DNA of 14,318 bases from Candidatus Thorarchaeota archaeon (lineage in GTDB: Archaea > Asgardarchaeota > Thorarchaeia > Thorarchaeales > Thorarchaeaceae). Positions within the stretch are counted from its first letter, which is position 1. Each line of letters starts with the position of its first letter. The DNA lies in the NCBI GenBank assembly GCA_016841005.1, contig JAEORG010000210.1:1-14318 (forward strand). The letters are read 5' to 3'. Below, piece by piece: positions 6,160 to 14,318 of this stretch. The position numbers were made by a program, and so were the translations under genes. The notes below the pieces were generated by a model. It was given only the letters and a program-made list of their open reading frames with translations, did no database searches and was not told the DNA's origin.

Positions 6160-6723
6160 ATGAATCGAGACCGTTTCATGTTACTCGAATTTCTGGGGCC
6201 AATCGTTGATGGATGTAGAGCAGCACTTAATGTAAGTGTTGACAAGGCACAAGCTCTTCACAAACTTACAGACACTGATATTGACGAGTATATGGAAACC
6301 ACAGAACCATCATTCCTAAACCTGACTATTTGTTTCAAACTCGGGGAAGGAGATGAAGTGTATTCGTTAGTGTTCGATGACGGAGAAATATATGCATACG
6401 ATGAATGTATCGAACCAGATGTTGTCTTTGAGGGTCCTGAGTCCTTATTCATTACACTATTAGATGCCGATGCCCATGTATCACCAATAGAAGAACTGGG
6501 TGAGTCATATGACGTAAGTGGTACTGACTCGTCAAACATTATTGAGGGTCTCGGAGTTCTTTGTTTCATCCCTCTATTAAGGGTCGCACGATCCGGAGTT
6601 GATCCTTCATCTTTACTCTCCGAAAATGCTGATTCAATTATTCTAGCAACATCTTCAGATCTTGTGACTAAGATAGTTGAGAAAGGGATTGATGTCATGG
6701 TAGAACAAGAAACGAAACAATAA
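6160..6723 (+). CDS. SCP2-like (sterol-carrier fold) protein
   Basis: A 187-residue acidic protein. Its middle part resembles the SCP2 lipid-binding fold. The strand block at 53-92 (LNLTICFKL, VYSLVFDDGEIYAY, EPDVVFEG) is followed by a helix (ESLFITLLDAD, 94-104), a short link, then YDVSG (117-121) before the last helix. This is the usual order of dGx(i/v), pDv.f.gd and the final beta strand plus G in SCP2 domains, but the match is a visual one. Such domains carry hydrophobic ligands or shape a ligand pocket; no partner domain is present. The frame is open further 5', to 5974, but ATG 6160 is the first start in a region of normal-looking sequence; ATG 6178 is an alternative. It is divergent from the amidohydrolase-like gene and ends four bases from the convergent deacetylase gene. 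Confidence 0.6.
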   Translation: MNRDRFMLLEFLGPIVDGCRAALNVSVDKAQALHKLTDTDIDEYMETTEPSFLNLTICFKLGEGDEVYSLVFDDGEIYAYDECIEPDVVFEGPESLFITLLDADAHVSPIEELGESYDVSGTDSSNIIEGLGVLCFIPLLRVARSGVDPSSLLSENADSIILATSSDLVTKIVEKGIDVMVEQETKQ

Positions 6724-6727
6724 GTCT

Positions 6728-7873
6728 TCATATCCCATGATACGGAAAGATTGTTTCTTTCACCCTTCGAATAACTCGATCAAGATCAAGTCTGACTTCC
6801 TCTCTTGAGAAGTATTGTGCAACAACATCGGTTTCATCTCGCATCCCCTCAGGAAAATTGGTATATCCCATTGCTTCTGCAGCATTTATGAATTCTTCAG
6901 GAAAGTCTTGTGGAACTTTCTCATCAAGCATGATCGCTAAGAACAGTGACCATAATCGAGCGACATTGACCGGATGATACCCGCCGCCGCCAACTGCAAG
7001 CCATCCCACCTTACATATGTCTGAAGCAATGTTTCTAAGTTTCTTAAGAACAGTTTCATAACCATGGGATGAATAAGCCAAATGAGCAAGAGGGTCCATA
7101 TAGTGACCATCAACACCTAATTGAGTCACTAAAAGATCGGGTCGATATGATTCAAACAGTGGTACTATTACTTCGTTGAGGACTTCAATCATTTCCTCAG
7201 AGGATGCCCCTGGAATGACAGGAATGTTAACTGAGTACCCAATCGCGTCTCCACCACCTGATTCGTGTACAAATCCTGTACCGGGGAATAGTGTTTTACC
7301 AGTTTGATGCATTGAAATTGTAAGAACATCCTTCGATCGGTAGAAGGCGTTCTGAACACCATCACCATGATGTGCATCGATGTCGATATACAGTACTTTG
7401 CATGGAATGTTTTTCTGTATGTGCATAATAGCGAGAACTACATCGTTGAAGATACAGAATCCTGATGCTTGCATCCTCTGTGCATGATGTAATCCCCCTG
7501 ATATGACAAAAGCGTTTGAGGCACCTTTCTCAATTTCTTTTGCTGCATCAATGGTTGCACCGACATATCTTGCTGCTGCATCGTATATCCCTGGGAATAT
7601 TGGATTATCCATGGTTCCGAGACCATATCGATAGTTTGGAGTATTTGATTCTCCAGCTTGGATTACAGCATCTATAAATTCTGGAGGGTGATACATCTCC
7701 AGAATCTCCCTACTTGCGATTGTCGCATTGAGATGATTTACTTTATCAATTAGCCCGAGTTGTTCTGATAACAGATATGTCAACTTCAATCTATCAGGTT
7801 TTAATGGATGGTCTTCTCTAAATTCGTAATTTAATAGCTCATCACTATAGGGGTAGACTAGCTTTTCTTTCAT
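6728..7873 (-). CDS. Class I histone deacetylase / AcuC-family deacetylase
   Basis: A 381-residue zinc hydrolase of the arginase/deacetylase fold, the usual length for AcuC. All class I signatures are present: GGLHHA with H129 and H130 (charge-relay pair), SGFCIFND (137-144), the zinc ligands D166 and H168 in a DIDAHHGDG motif (164-172), SMHQTG and LFPGTG (187-200), the third zinc ligand D260 in LGVDGHYMDP (252-261), and the transition-state tyrosine Y299 in GGGGYHP. The enzyme should therefore be active, removing acetyl groups from lysines (for example acetyl-CoA synthetase in bacteria, chromatin proteins in archaea) or related amides. The substrate cannot be told from sequence. The ATG has no Shine-Dalgarno site but lies about 32 bases from a TATA-like element. 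It follows guaA by 106 bases but probably has its own promoter. Confidence 0.93.
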   Translation of the reverse strand: MKEKLVYPYSDELLNYEFREDHPLKPDRLKLTYLLSEQLGLIDKVNHLNATIASREILEMYHPPEFIDAVIQAGESNTPNYRYGLGTMDNPIFPGIYDAAARYVGATIDAAKEIEKGASNAFVISGGLHHAQRMQASGFCIFNDVVLAIMHIQKNIPCKVLYIDIDAHHGDGVQNAFYRSKDVLTISMHQTGKTLFPGTGFVHESGGGDAIGYSVNIPVIPGASSEEMIEVLNEVIVPLFESYRPDLLVTQLGVDGHYMDPLAHLAYSSHGYETVLKKLRNIASDICKVGWLAVGGGGYHPVNVARLWSLFLAIMLDEKVPQDFPEEFINAAEAMGYTNFPEGMRDETDVVAQYFSREEVRLDLDRVIRRVKETIFPYHGI

Positions 7874-7900
7874 AATTATAACTACTCATGGATGACAATC

Positions 7901-7910
7901 TTATTTATCT
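7901..7910 (-). promoter_or_regulatory. Candidate TATA box for the deacetylase gene
   Basis: AGATAAATAA on the minus strand is centred about 32 bases before the ATG at 7873, predicting a leader of six bases or less. The 106-base gap between guaA and this gene holds no other clear signal; no obvious terminator T-run was seen after guaA. Confidence 0.45.
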
Positions 7911-7979
7911 TAGGCTTGAATGGAGTAAGATGATTTGTCGCTGAGATTTTGTACCTAGCATTCTGTAAGAATATGCACT

Positions 7980-9545
7980 TCAGTACCACTCTATAGTTCC
8001 TGGAGGTTTACTTGTCAAATCGTACACGACTCTGTTGATTCCTTCTACTTCATTTGCTATCTTAGATGCTGCGTCAAGAAGTATATCCCAAGATGGTCTA
8101 CTAACAGATGCTGTCATTGCATCAAGACTGTCTACTATTCTGATTACTACAGCTTGGTCATAGGTCCGTTCATCACCCATGACCCCAACTGATTTTATGG
8201 GTAGTAAAACACAGAATGATTGCCAGATATCTGGGTATATCGGATCTTTTTTCAACTCACCTTGAAGAATGGTATCAGCTTGTCGAAGAATTTCCAATTG
8301 TCTTTTAGTGACTGGGCCTCCTATCCTAATCGCGAGTGATGGTCCAGGAAATGGTTGTCTGTGAATCATCTCAGATGGAATACCAAGCTTCTTTCCTACC
8401 TTCCTCACTTCATCTTTGTAAAGCTCTCCAAGTGGTTCTATTAACTTGAGTTTCATCCAATCCGGAAGACGAACATTGTGATGGCTTTTGATTACTGCGG
8501 TTGCTTTACCTGTTGCAGCACTCTCAACTCTATCAGGATATATTGTACCTTGACCAAGAAACTCAAACTCTCCTCCTTCTTCCTCGAGCTCTTTGGCTTT
8601 TCTTTCAAACACTCTTATGAAAGTATCAGCAATGACCTTCCTCTTTTCTTCGGGATCTTCAATTCCCCTTAGACCATCAAGAAATTCATCAGATGCATCT
8701 ACAACAACGAAATTATCGAAACCCATTTTCACAAATGCAGTGGATACTTCTTCTCTCTCACCTTCTCTTAGAAGCCCATTGTCAATAAAGACACAGAATA
8801 ATCTCTCTCCAATTGCTTTCTGAAGGAGGTACGCTGCAACTGTAGAATCAACTCCCCCACTTGTACCCATTAAGACTCTACCTTCGCCAACATTCTGTCG
8901 AATTTTTACAATAATATCATCGATTAGGCTTTCAGGCTTCCACTGTTCCTGGAATTTGCAATAGTGACGAAGGAATCTATTCAAAAGTGCTGTTCCATTT
9001 TTTGTGTGATATACTTCTGGATGAAACTGTACTCCAATAAAAGACTGTTCTGAATCTTCGAAAGCAGCAATATGACCATCTGTGCTCGTTGCGAGAATTC
9101 GAACATGGGAAGGGAGACTAACAACTTGATCGCTATGCGACATCCATACTCTCTGATTATTCTCAAAATCATTTAGGATCGAATCAGTGGCACTCACACT
9201 AATAGGAATACTCCCGTATTCGGGATTTCCACCAGGTTCTACAGTTCCACCCGCTGCCAGAGCTAGTAACTGATGACCGAAGCAGATTCCTAAAACTGGT
9301 ATTCCTTGGCTTAGAAATAAACTCATATTTTGGCTGAATATCCCTTCTAGGTCTTCCTTGTTAGCTGTACGAGGTCCCCCCGATAAGATGGCTCCTCTAA
9401 TAGGAATTGAGCTGATAGTCATCAAATTAGTATTCTGGGAAACAATCTCTGCATAGACGCCAAGTTCTCTGCATCTTCTTGCAATAAGATGTGTATATTG
9501 TCCTCCAAAATCAACAACTACCAGTCTTTCTCCTACTCCCATCAT
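7980..9545 (-). CDS. guaA: GMP synthase (glutamine-hydrolysing), single-chain
   Basis: It converts XMP to GMP using ATP and ammonia from glutamine, the last step of guanine nucleotide synthesis. The 521 residues match bacterial and eukaryotic single-chain GuaA. The glutamine amidotransferase domain (about 5-195) has the nucleophile C88 in GICFGHQ and H175/E177 in QFHPEV. The ATP-pyrophosphatase domain follows, with a PP-loop GTSGGVDST at 227-235 and later GQGTIYPD and HRQPFPGPSLAIRI, and the C-terminal dimerisation domain ends TSKPPGTIEWY. Many archaea instead encode the two halves as separate genes, so the fused form is a point of note. The ATG at 9545 overlaps the purD stop as ATGA, with AGGGG four bases upstream; a second ATG follows at once. 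It is the last gene of the pur operon in this window. Confidence 0.97.
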   Translation of the reverse strand: MMGVGERLVVVDFGGQYTHLIARRCRELGVYAEIVSQNTNLMTISSIPIRGAILSGGPRTANKEDLEGIFSQNMSLFLSQGIPVLGICFGHQLLALAAGGTVEPGGNPEYGSIPISVSATDSILNDFENNQRVWMSHSDQVVSLPSHVRILATSTDGHIAAFEDSEQSFIGVQFHPEVYHTKNGTALLNRFLRHYCKFQEQWKPESLIDDIIVKIRQNVGEGRVLMGTSGGVDSTVAAYLLQKAIGERLFCVFIDNGLLREGEREEVSTAFVKMGFDNFVVVDASDEFLDGLRGIEDPEEKRKVIADTFIRVFERKAKELEEEGGEFEFLGQGTIYPDRVESAATGKATAVIKSHHNVRLPDWMKLKLIEPLGELYKDEVRKVGKKLGIPSEMIHRQPFPGPSLAIRIGGPVTKRQLEILRQADTILQGELKKDPIYPDIWQSFCVLLPIKSVGVMGDERTYDQAVVIRIVDSLDAMTASVSRPSWDILLDAASKIANEVEGINRVVYDLTSKPPGTIEWY

Positions 9546-10798
9546 TCTACCCCTGCTGCAATATCAGTCCTGAACCTGACCTTACCATTTACTCTCTCAA
9601 CATCATCATAAACCGTTTTTCTTGCCTCTGCTATATTAGTCCCCTTAGCCAAGATGCCTAGTGCCCGACTACCGGTTGTATACGCAACTTCACCTTTGTC
9701 ATAAACTGAGGCGTAATATACCTCACTTTCAATTCCTGGAATAAGGTTGATAGGACTATCCTTGACAGCATCAGGCCCAGGGTATCCCTCAGGTACAATG
9801 TATACACATACTGTAGCCTTCTTCTCGAATTTAGGAGTAATGACTACTCCATCTATGATACTCTGGAAGACCTCATCAATGGGAGTTTCTAATATTGAAA
9901 GGACATTCATTGCTTCAGGATCGCCAAATCTAGCATTAAACTCGATGACTTTGACTCCTTCTGACGTTTTCATGAATTGCCCGTATAAGATTCCCTTGTA
10001 TTCTAATCTTGTTCTCTTCTTTATTCCTAATACGGTCTTCTGCATTATATCAACTGCAATATCCAAATCGCTGGTATTTACATAAGCTAGTGAGTGGTCT
10101 TCTCGAGAGTATGACCCCATTGATCCAGTATTCGGACCTTCGTCATTATCATATGCTCGCTTATAATCTCGCACCAAAGGCATAATCTTGAGATTCTTTC
10201 CATCTACAAATGCTTGAACAGTAAACTCAGTTCCCACTAATCTCTGTTCAAGCACAACAATTCCATGCGTTGTGAGAAGCTCACTCACGTACCTTTCCAA
10301 TCCATCCCGGCTCTGAAAATGGTCTCCAAATATCTTAACACCTTTACCACCTGTTAATCCATTTGGTTTTACTACCATGTTCTCAATACCAATCGACTTC
10401 TCAAACTTCTTGTAGTCATCTAAACTTCTTGCTACAGTATATTTTGGATTAGCATCCTTGTAAAAATCATCAAGAAGCCGACGTGCAAATGATTTACTAG
10501 TTTCAATCATCGCTGCTTCTTTCTGAGCTCCAATGCATGGAACTCCATTAAATATCAAGTGATCAACCACACCAACTGACAAAGGACCTTCGGGTCCAAT
10601 AACTGCATAGTCAATACCCATTGTGTCTGGTAGTTTTCTCGGATCTGATAATGTATTGATATTTACATGAGAAGCAAGTTTAGAAATTCCGGGATTCATC
10701 CTATCCATGTGTGCAGTTATTTCAACATCGCATTTGCTTAAAGCTGCAGCAATAGCATGTTCCCTTGCACCATTTCCAATCAATAGTACATGTGTCAT
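9542..10798 (-). CDS. purD: Phosphoribosylamine-glycine ligase (GAR synthetase)
   Basis: It ligates glycine to phosphoribosylamine with ATP to make glycinamide ribonucleotide, the second step of purine synthesis. The 418 residues are the normal length for a stand-alone PurD. The N-terminal domain has GNGAREHA (8-15) and GPEGPL (about 68-73); the ATP-grasp domain has [11 protein letters not shown] (about 143-153), [18 protein letters not shown] (about 210-227) and the metal/ATP motif FNARFGDPE (about 288-296). The C-terminal domain completes the fold. The ATG overlaps the stop of the purE-purM gene as ATGA, and GGAGTGA at 10806-10812 sits seven bases upstream, so translation is coupled. Its stop in turn overlaps guaA. 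In eukaryotes PurD is fused to PurM and PurN; here it is a separate protein next to PurM. Confidence 0.97.
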   Translation of the reverse strand: MTHVLLIGNGAREHAIAAALSKCDVEITAHMDRMNPGISKLASHVNINTLSDPRKLPDTMGIDYAVIGPEGPLSVGVVDHLIFNGVPCIGAQKEAAMIETSKSFARRLLDDFYKDANPKYTVARSLDDYKKFEKSIGIENMVVKPNGLTGGKGVKIFGDHFQSRDGLERYVSELLTTHGIVVLEQRLVGTEFTVQAFVDGKNLKIMPLVRDYKRAYDNDEGPNTGSMGSYSREDHSLAYVNTSDLDIAVDIMQKTVLGIKKRTRLEYKGILYGQFMKTSEGVKVIEFNARFGDPEAMNVLSILETPIDEVFQSIIDGVVITPKFEKKATVCVYIVPEGYPGPDAVKDSPINLIPGIESEVYYASVYDKGEVAYTTGSRALGILAKGTNIAEARKTVYDDVERVNGKVRFRTDIAAGVE

Positions 10799-12228
10799 CG
10801 GATAGTCACTCCATATTGGATTATACTGACATGAGGTGCGTCACATACCTCAACTTTCCCAAGTTGCAATGTAGTATCTAGACTTTCTAGGACCTTCACT
10901 GCCTTTTCTTGCTCATCTTCAGGAACTATGATGATTAGGCCAATCCCCATATTGAAGGTCGTAAACATCTCACCCCACTCAATATTTCCAGTTTCTTTTA
11001 TGACCTGGAAAATATCGGGTATTTCGGGTAAGTTGTCGATGGTAAACTTGAAAGAACCTAAACGAAGTATTTTCCTGAAACCAGACCCAGTAATATGGGC
11101 AATCCCTCGAACATCGATATTCGAGTTCTTAAGCGCCTTGAAATGGGGAACATAGATCTTTGTTGGTTGTAAGAGTTCATCAACTAATTGATTACCATTT
11201 GGTAGATTATAATCAAGAGAATATCTTGAGAGTAAGACCTTCCGTGCTAGTGTGAATCCATTCGAATGAATACCATTCGATACGACACCAAGTACCGTAT
11301 CTCCTTCCTGAATGCTTGATCCATCAATCAGTTCTTCTGGATTTGCAATTCCAACAGCTGTACCAGCGAGGTCAAAGCCATCACGTCCAATCCCTCTTAT
11401 CATATCTGGAAGGATTGCTGTTTCGCCTCCAAGTATCGGTATTCCTGATTGCCTACATCCCTCTAACAATCCAGCCCCAATGTTTTCCAAAACTGAATTA
11501 GAAAGAGGTCTTTCAGAAGCAAGATAATCGACAAACCCAACTGGAAGGGCTCCTATACAGATTAGATCATTTACATTCATCGCAACGCAATCCACACCAA
11601 TCGTATCATATCTGCCTGCCATTTCTGCAACTAACACCTTACTTCCGACACCATCTGTGGATAGCGCAATACACAGGTCTTCACTGACCTTCACTGTATT
11701 TGCATAATGTCCAAACTTCTGCGTTACTTCTGCTAGTGTGAATGATTCATTCACGTACTTGCTTAACACGCGTAGTCCTTCTGAAACAAGCTCCTCATTA
11801 ACTCCTGATTCAGCGTATGTTTTTGGTAAAGTTGTTAATTTATTCTCAATTCCAATGATTCGTGCGGCAAGATAAGCCGCATTCTGACCATTATCAATTC
11901 CAACTGTGGCAACAGGGACTCCTTTTGGCATTTGAACAATAGATAGAAGTGCATCGAGTCCATTCAGCGCTGTAGAAACTGGAACACCTATTACCGGTTT
12001 CTCAGTGTAGGCGGCTACAACTCCTGGTAGTGCTGCAGCAAGTCCTGCAATAGCTATGATAACTCTAGCATCTGTATCTGTAACAATCTTTTTCACTTTG
12101 TCGGGTTCGCGATGTGCAGAAGCAATCTCAACAGTATATGAAATTCCTAATTCCTCTAACGTATCGGTTGCTTTCTTGATTATCTTCTCATCACTCCTGC
12201 TACCCGATATTACCAACACTTCGACCAT
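10795..12228 (-). CDS. Bifunctional PurE-PurM fusion (AIR carboxylase/mutase plus AIR synthetase)
   Basis: One 477-residue protein joins two consecutive enzymes of purine synthesis. Residues 1-126 are PurE: SGSRSD (8-13), SAHR with catalytic H39 (37-40), AGLAAALPG (61-69), and [16 protein letters not shown] (96-111). Residues about 137-477 are PurM, near the usual 345 aa: STDGVGSK (190-197), [14 protein letters not shown] (208-221), [10 protein letters not shown] (267-276), SNGIHSNGF (317-325) and the C-terminal FNMGIG (425-430). PurM makes AIR from FGAM; PurE carboxylates it, so product could pass between domains. The PurE domain has A66 where bacterial and most archaeal proteins have the histidine of AAHLPG. 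The frame is continuous, with a linker of about 10 residues and no internal ribosome site seen. GGAGTGAT lies nine bases before the ATG. No purK is visible. Confidence 0.93.
   Translation of the reverse strand: MVEVLVISGSRSDEKIIKKATDTLEELGISYTVEIASAHREPDKVKKIVTDTDARVIIAIAGLAAALPGVVAAYTEKPVIGVPVSTALNGLDALLSIVQMPKGVPVATVGIDNGQNAAYLAARIIGIENKLTTLPKTYAESGVNEELVSEGLRVLSKYVNESFTLAEVTQKFGHYANTVKVSEDLCIALSTDGVGSKVLVAEMAGRYDTIGVDCVAMNVNDLICIGALPVGFVDYLASERPLSNSVLENIGAGLLEGCRQSGIPILGGETAILPDMIRGIGRDGFDLAGTAVGIANPEELIDGSSIQEGDTVLGVVSNGIHSNGFTLARKVLLSRYSLDYNLPNGNQLVDELLQPTKIYVPHFKALKNSNIDVRGIAHITGSGFRKILRLGSFKFTIDNLPEIPDIFQVIKETGNIEWGEMFTTFNMGIGLIIIVPEDEQEKAVKVLESLDTTLQLGKVEVCDAPHVSIIQYGVTIR
10806..10812 (-). 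promoter_or_regulatory. Shine-Dalgarno site of purD
   Basis: GGAGTGA inside the end of the purE-purM gene lies seven bases before the purD ATG, supporting that start and coupled translation at the ATGA overlap. Confidence 0.6.
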
Positions 12229-12237
12229 TGAATCATA

Positions 12238-12245
12238 ATCACTCC
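12238..12245 (-). promoter_or_regulatory. Shine-Dalgarno site of the purE-purM gene
   Basis: GGAGTGAT on the minus strand overlaps the purL stop codon and lies nine bases before the ATG at 12228. The same GGAGTGA word precedes purD at 10806-10812, which points to consistent SD-driven initiation inside the operon. Confidence 0.65.
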
Positions 12246-14318
12246 ATGAACTTCCTTAAACCTGTTCTGAAAGCCTCCTGCGCCTCCTCAGTCGTAATTG
12301 AGAATACTCCAAAATCAGCGACTCTCTCTATTACTGTCAATCCAGCTTCACAAATTGGAACGCAATGTTTTTCCATGATGCTCATGAATTCAGGCTGATT
12401 CGATTCAGGAACCTCTGCAACATATCTTGCAGATGTTTCTGAGAATAATCTCTCCACAAATCCCCTTGCTGTTCCTGGTGCACCTTCAAGACTCAGTTTA
12501 AATCCTAGTGAGCTGTTTAAAACCATCTTCAAGAGCGCTATTGCTATACCGCCTCTTCCTATGTTATTGCACGATCGAATAATCCCTCTCTGATGTGCCT
12601 CAAGAATTGCCTTCATGCCATTTTTCTCATTCTCAGGTCGATACCTTGGAGGTAGACCTTTGATTTCTCCAATGTTGAGCTTCTGAAATTCTGTACCATT
12701 CAATTCAGGATGAGTTTCTCCAATCAAGAATAGATTAGCCCATGGTGTGATGAGATTCCGTTTCACTGGCATCACACCATCACGAAATACACCACCCATC
12801 ATTATCTGTGGCGTAGGATTAATTCTATGTGTGACTCCCTCAACTTCTGCCTCATTATAGAGAGATACATTTCCACCTACGATAGGAATTTCAAAGTCAT
12901 GTGAAAATTGCCCTAATCCACGAACAGACTCAACGAACTGAGCATATGATTCCGGATGTTCAGGATTACCGAAGTTCAAACAATCAGCTATAAAGATTGG
13001 CCTAGCACCCATTGAAACTAAGTTCCTAAGAGACTCAGCTGCAGAATTTGCTGTACCATGAAATGGATCGAGCAAGCACCAATAGGAATTACAATCGCTT
13101 GTGAATGCAAGTTTCTTTCCCATGGGAAATTCAAGGACACCTGCATTCTCTCCAATATCTACAACAGTATTAGCTTGTACATGTTGGTCATATTGACTAT
13201 ATACCCACTTCCTATCACAGATGTTTAATGAATTCAAGAGATGAAGTGTTATTTCTTTCAAATCCTTAGTTTCCTTGAGCCAAGATACTCCAGGGCTCCT
13301 TGTCGGTAGCGTACCCACCATTCTCTCAGGTTCTGGAAATCCATCAACAAGTAGGTCTATCGGTAATCTCGCCTTTTCCTCACCGTTTTCCAATACTGTG
13401 TAATGCCCATCATTAGTCACTTCACCAAATATTGCATATGGAGTTTCGTGTTCTTCAAGAATCTCTATTACCCGTTCTAAGTTCTCAGGAGCTACTACTG
13501 CTAGCATTCGTTCTTGAGATTCTGAAACGACAATCTCATGTGATTTCATATCAACTTCTCTCAATGGGACTTTGGTCACTTCAACCTTGACTCCGGTTCC
13601 ACCATGAGCGGCAAGCTCACCAGCAGCAGAAGTCATACCTCCACCACCAAAATCTTGTAGGCCATCAATTAACTTCTCTTTAATTAGCTGAGTAAGAGTA
13701 TCAATTACTACCTTCTTCGCAAGAGGATCTCCTATCTGAACAGCTGACCTATTCTCTTCTTCATCATCGGAGAAGGCTTCCGAGGCAAAGCTTACGCCAG
13801 CAATGCCATCTCGTCCTGTCGTTGATCCAAACATAACCAAGTGATGTCCAGGAGTTCTTGCGCTACTTCTTACAACAAATTCAGGTTTGATAACGCCCAC
13901 ACAAACTACATTGACTAGACAATTTTCATCATAAGAGTCATCAAATTCTATCTCTCCCCCAATTGTCGGTATCCCAACACTGTTTCCATATTCTGAAATA
14001 CCTCGGACAACCTGTTCGAGAAGATAGGCATTTCGAGGTTTTGAAGGATTTCCGAAACGTAGACAATTCATTAATCCTACTGCTTTACAACCTTGAGAAA
14101 TGACATCTCTGATTATACCTCCCACACCTGTTGCAGCTCCGTTATAGGGATCGACTTGACTAGGATGGTTATGGGATTCCATAGCAACACCTACAAGATA
14201 ACCATCTCCAATGTCAACTAAACCAGCACCCCCTCCAACCCCAGGATACCCATTATCTCCCTCGGTTTTGAATAAATTACACCATCTTTTACTTCTCTTA
14301 TAGCTACAATGCTCAGCC
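12239..14318 (-). CDS. purL: Phosphoribosylformylglycinamidine synthase, small PurL (5' end outside the window)
   Basis: This subunit converts FGAR to FGAM with ATP and ammonia. An ATG at 14182 begins MESHNHPS, but the frame stays open to the window edge and adds 45 codons of clearly conserved PurL (EHCSYK, then TEG and [20 protein letters not shown]), so the true start lies outside. The visible 692 residues lack about 50 compared with the 740-residue small PurL. Two repeated AIRS-like halves are seen; the first has EHCSYK and ESHNHPS with the conserved histidines, [12 protein letters not shown] and GGGGMTSA. The second has [29 protein letters not shown] and NIGRGGIA. Such small PurL proteins need PurQ (glutaminase) and PurS, which are not in the window and may be upstream. 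The stop is 10 bases before purE-purM, within the Shine-Dalgarno sequence of the fusion gene. Confidence 0.96.
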   Translation of the reverse strand, partial: AEHCSYKRSKRWCNLFKTEGDNGYPGVGGGAGLVDIGDGYLVGVAMESHNHPSQVDPYNGAATGVGGIIRDVISQGCKAVGLMNCLRFGNPSKPRNAYLLEQVVRGISEYGNSVGIPTIGGEIEFDDSYDENCLVNVVCVGVIKPEFVVRSSARTPGHHLVMFGSTTGRDGIAGVSFASEAFSDDEEENRSAVQIGDPLAKKVVIDTLTQLIKEKLIDGLQDFGGGGMTSAAGELAAHGGTGVKVEVTKVPLREVDMKSHEIVVSESQERMLAVVAPENLERVIEILEEHETPYAIFGEVTNDGHYTVLENGEEKARLPIDLLVDGFPEPERMVGTLPTRSPGVSWLKETKDLKEITLHLLNSLNICDRKWVYSQYDQHVQANTVVDIGENAGVLEFPMGKKLAFTSDCNSYWCLLDPFHGTANSAAESLRNLVSMGARPIFIADCLNFGNPEHPESYAQFVESVRGLGQFSHDFEIPIVGGNVSLYNEAEVEGVTHRINPTPQIMMGGVFRDGVMPVKRNLITPWANLFLIGETHPELNGTEFQKLNIGEIKGLPPRYRPENEKNGMKAILEAHQRGIIRSCNNIGRGGIAIALLKMVLNSSLGFKLSLEGAPGTARGFVERLFSETSARYVAEVPESNQPEFMSIMEKHCVPICEAGLTVIERVADFGVFSITTEEAQEAFRTGLRKFME

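Noticed and set aside
6258..6731. 157-codon minus-strand frame opposite the SCP2-like gene
   Set aside because: Its product is serine-rich low-complexity sequence with no family features, while the plus-strand frame shows ordered SCP2-like blocks.
11800..11870. PurE and PurM as two genes joined by a sequencing frameshift
   Set aside because: The frame is continuous, both domains are full length, and no stop, start or SD sequence is seen in the linker region.
12239..14182. purL starting at the ATG at 14182
   Set aside because: The frame stays open upstream and encodes conserved PurL residues ([14 protein letters not shown]), so this ATG is internal.
1..14318. tRNA, rRNA, CRISPR, insertion sequence or integration site
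   Set aside because: Reading all gaps between genes showed no cloverleaf, no regularly spaced repeat array, no transposase and no terminal inverted repeats.

Overview
The window is about 14.3 kb of AT-rich, gene-dense archaeal chromosome. Evidence for an archaeon is the 557-residue archaeal-type ATP-dependent DNA ligase, an archaeosine-type tRNA-guanine transglycosylase (ArcTGT) relative, archaeal TATA boxes 24-33 bases upstream of first genes, and very short or absent mRNA leaders. An Asgard lineage such as Thorarchaeota would fit the mix of proteins, but the sequence alone does not prove it. I see no tRNA, rRNA, CRISPR array, insertion sequence or phage gene.

Layout from left to right. (1) 1-2945, minus strand: a DNA ligase gene followed by a compact ArcTGT-like gene, then possibly the first codons of another membrane protein at the left edge. 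(2) 3052-5228, plus strand: a small surface protein with two membrane segments; a winged-helix regulator cotranscribed with a short CruF/DUF422-like membrane protein; then a PRC-barrel protein and a thioredoxin-fold protein with a CXXS site. (3) 5239-6723: a degenerate amidohydrolase-2 protein (minus) divergent from an SCP2-like protein (plus). (4) 6728-7873, minus: a class I histone deacetylase/AcuC-family enzyme with a complete catalytic set. (5) 7980-14318, minus: a purine operon in the order purL (5' end beyond the window), purE-purM fusion, purD, guaA. The last two junctions are ATGA overlaps.

The purine operon covers step 2 (PurD), step 4 (PurL), steps 5 and 6 (PurM and PurE in one polypeptide) and the last step to GMP (GuaA). 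The most unusual item is the PurE-PurM fusion. It joins the enzyme that makes aminoimidazole ribonucleotide (AIR) to the enzyme that carboxylates it. Other points worth attention are the single-domain ArcTGT-like protein next to DNA ligase, the repeat/palindrome cluster before the winged-helix gene, the CruF-like membrane protein, and an amidohydrolase that has lost expected metal ligands.

Translation initiation seems to follow two modes. First genes of transcripts look leaderless, with the TATA box about 24-33 bases before the ATG. Downstream genes in operons carry clear Shine-Dalgarno (SD) sequences.
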